Shown in pieces: positions 6,448 through 7,194 of a stretch of DNA of 7,194 nt (position 1 is the stretch's first letter; every line of letters starts with the position of its first letter). The stretch spans positions 1-7,194 of the forward strand of contig DBSW01000178.1 of NCBI GenBank assembly GCA_002306745.1, in the 5' to 3' direction. The translations under genes were made by a program, and so were the position numbers. The notes below the pieces were generated by a model, which was not told the DNA's origin, made no database searches, and was given only the letters and a program-made list of their open reading frames with translations. This stretch comes from Dehalococcoidia bacterium UBA1332. Lineage in GTDB: Bacteria > Chloroflexota > Dehalococcoidia > Lucifugimonadales > Lucifugimonadaceae.

Positions 6448-7194
6448 GTAACATACCCGGCATCCTAGGTGAGATCGTTGCAAAACGGCGCTACACGATT
6501 GAAGAAACCAAAAAAAACAAAAGCTTAGCCGAAGTACGAACTAGCGCTGAAAACACAAGCGATCCGCTTTCGTTACAACGAATTATTGATTCAAAGCAAG
6601 GTATTTCTCTGATAGCAGAAATGAAACGATCATCACCTTCTGCTGGATTGCTAGACCCTAATCTAGATCCAGCAAAACGTGCAAGTCTATACTGCGATGC
6701 TAACGCAGCCGCCATCTCAGTTCTTACCGAACCAGACTACTTCTCTGGATCCATTGAAGATCTGGCAGCGGCCTCGGCAGTTTCACGCGCCGCACAAATA
6801 CCCGTACTCAGGAAAGACTTCATTGTCGACGAATATCAGGTCTATGAAGCAAAGGCTGCTGGCGCAGATTGCATTTTATTGATAATCGGCTGTCTTGATC
6901 CGAAGCAATATTCCGACCTGTTTTTACTATCCACTTCAATGAAAATGGATGTCCTCGTCGAAGTATTCGATGACATCGAACTCGATATAGCTCTAGAAAA
7001 AGCAGAGCCAAATATTGTGGGCATTAACAACCGCAACCTAAAGACACTAAATACGTCGCTTGAAGTTTTTGAAAATCTTGCAAAAAAAATCCCCGATGAT
7101 CGAATCAAAGTGGCTGAAAGTGGCATGAAAAACTCCAGCGACGTAAAACGTATGGGGCACGCAGGCGCAAAAGCTGTACTGGTTGGAGAGTCAC
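6444..7194 (+). CDS. trpC: indole-3-glycerol-phosphate synthase, 3' end beyond the window
   Basis: The first 250 residues of TrpC, which cyclises carboxyphenylamino-deoxyribulose phosphate to indole-3-glycerol phosphate, the fourth step after chorismate. The TIM-barrel landmarks are in place: N-terminal helices starting NIPGILGEIVAKRR, then IAEMKRSSPSAG (57-68) with E59 and K61, LRKDF with K124, LVEVFD with E173, GINNRNL with N195, and AESG with E225. These match the catalytic and substrate-binding residues of the Sulfolobus enzyme. The frame continues to the window edge, lacking about the last 10-20 residues of a typical stand-alone TrpC; whether TrpF is fused cannot be seen. Translation probably starts at a TTG overlapping the trpD stop in a TTGA arrangement, which implies coupling. 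The unusual start makes the gene easy to miss. Confidence 0.94.
   Translation, partial: MSNIPGILGEIVAKRRYTIEETKKNKSLAEVRTSAENTSDPLSLQRIIDSKQGISLIAEMKRSSPSAGLLDPNLDPAKRASLYCDANAAAISVLTEPDYFSGSIEDLAAASAVSRAAQIPVLRKDFIVDEYQVYEAKAAGADCILLIIGCLDPKQYSDLFLLSTSMKMDVLVEVFDDIELDIALEKAEPNIVGINNRNLKTLNTSLEVFENLAKKIPDDRIKVAESGMKNSSDVKRMGHAGAKAVLVGES

Overview
The window is a tryptophan-dedicated operon from a bacterium, read entirely on the + strand and cut off at its right edge. In order it holds an AT-rich upstream stretch with a candidate promoter (about 171-200), a complete tryptophan T-box riboswitch with its own terminator (about 226-506), trpS (590-1612), trpE (1724-3274), a second, divergent trpE paralogue (3267-4778), trpG (4784-5359), trpD (5401-6447) and the first 250 codons of trpC (6444 to the window end). 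No mobile element, CRISPR array, tRNA or rRNA gene is visible.

The genes make chorismate into anthranilate (TrpE plus TrpG), then phosphoribosyl-anthranilate (TrpD), then indole-3-glycerol phosphate (TrpC, after an isomerase, TrpF, not seen here). TrpS then loads the finished tryptophan on tRNA-Trp. TrpF, TrpB and TrpA would be expected beyond the right edge or elsewhere. The only intrinsic terminator I can see is the conditional one in the T-box. No terminator or second leader is visible in the 111 bases between trpS and trpE, and the genes after that overlap or are 41 bases or less apart. The simplest reading is one transcript in which uncharged tRNA-Trp switches on both charging and biosynthesis.

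The T-box can be resolved by eye. It has a kink-turn-like GA motif, a specifier loop with a UGG (Trp) codon, distal Stem I motifs, Stem II, a possible Stem IIA/B pseudoknot and Stem III. The antiterminator carries a UGGC bulge that would pair with a GCCA tRNA 3' end, and a mutually exclusive terminator follows.

The least ordinary feature is the pair of tandem, non-identical trpE genes sharing one trpG. Both keep the catalytic residues and the anthranilate-synthase signature, but the second departs from the first at positions known to bind feedback tryptophan. The TrpRS also differs from the common bacterial type at two residues linked to indolmycin resistance.

T-boxes are typical of Firmicutes and also occur in Actinobacteria, Chloroflexota and a few other groups. 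The intermediate base composition and the style of TrpE and TrpRS would suit a Chloroflexota-like lineage, but this is a guess that the window cannot settle.
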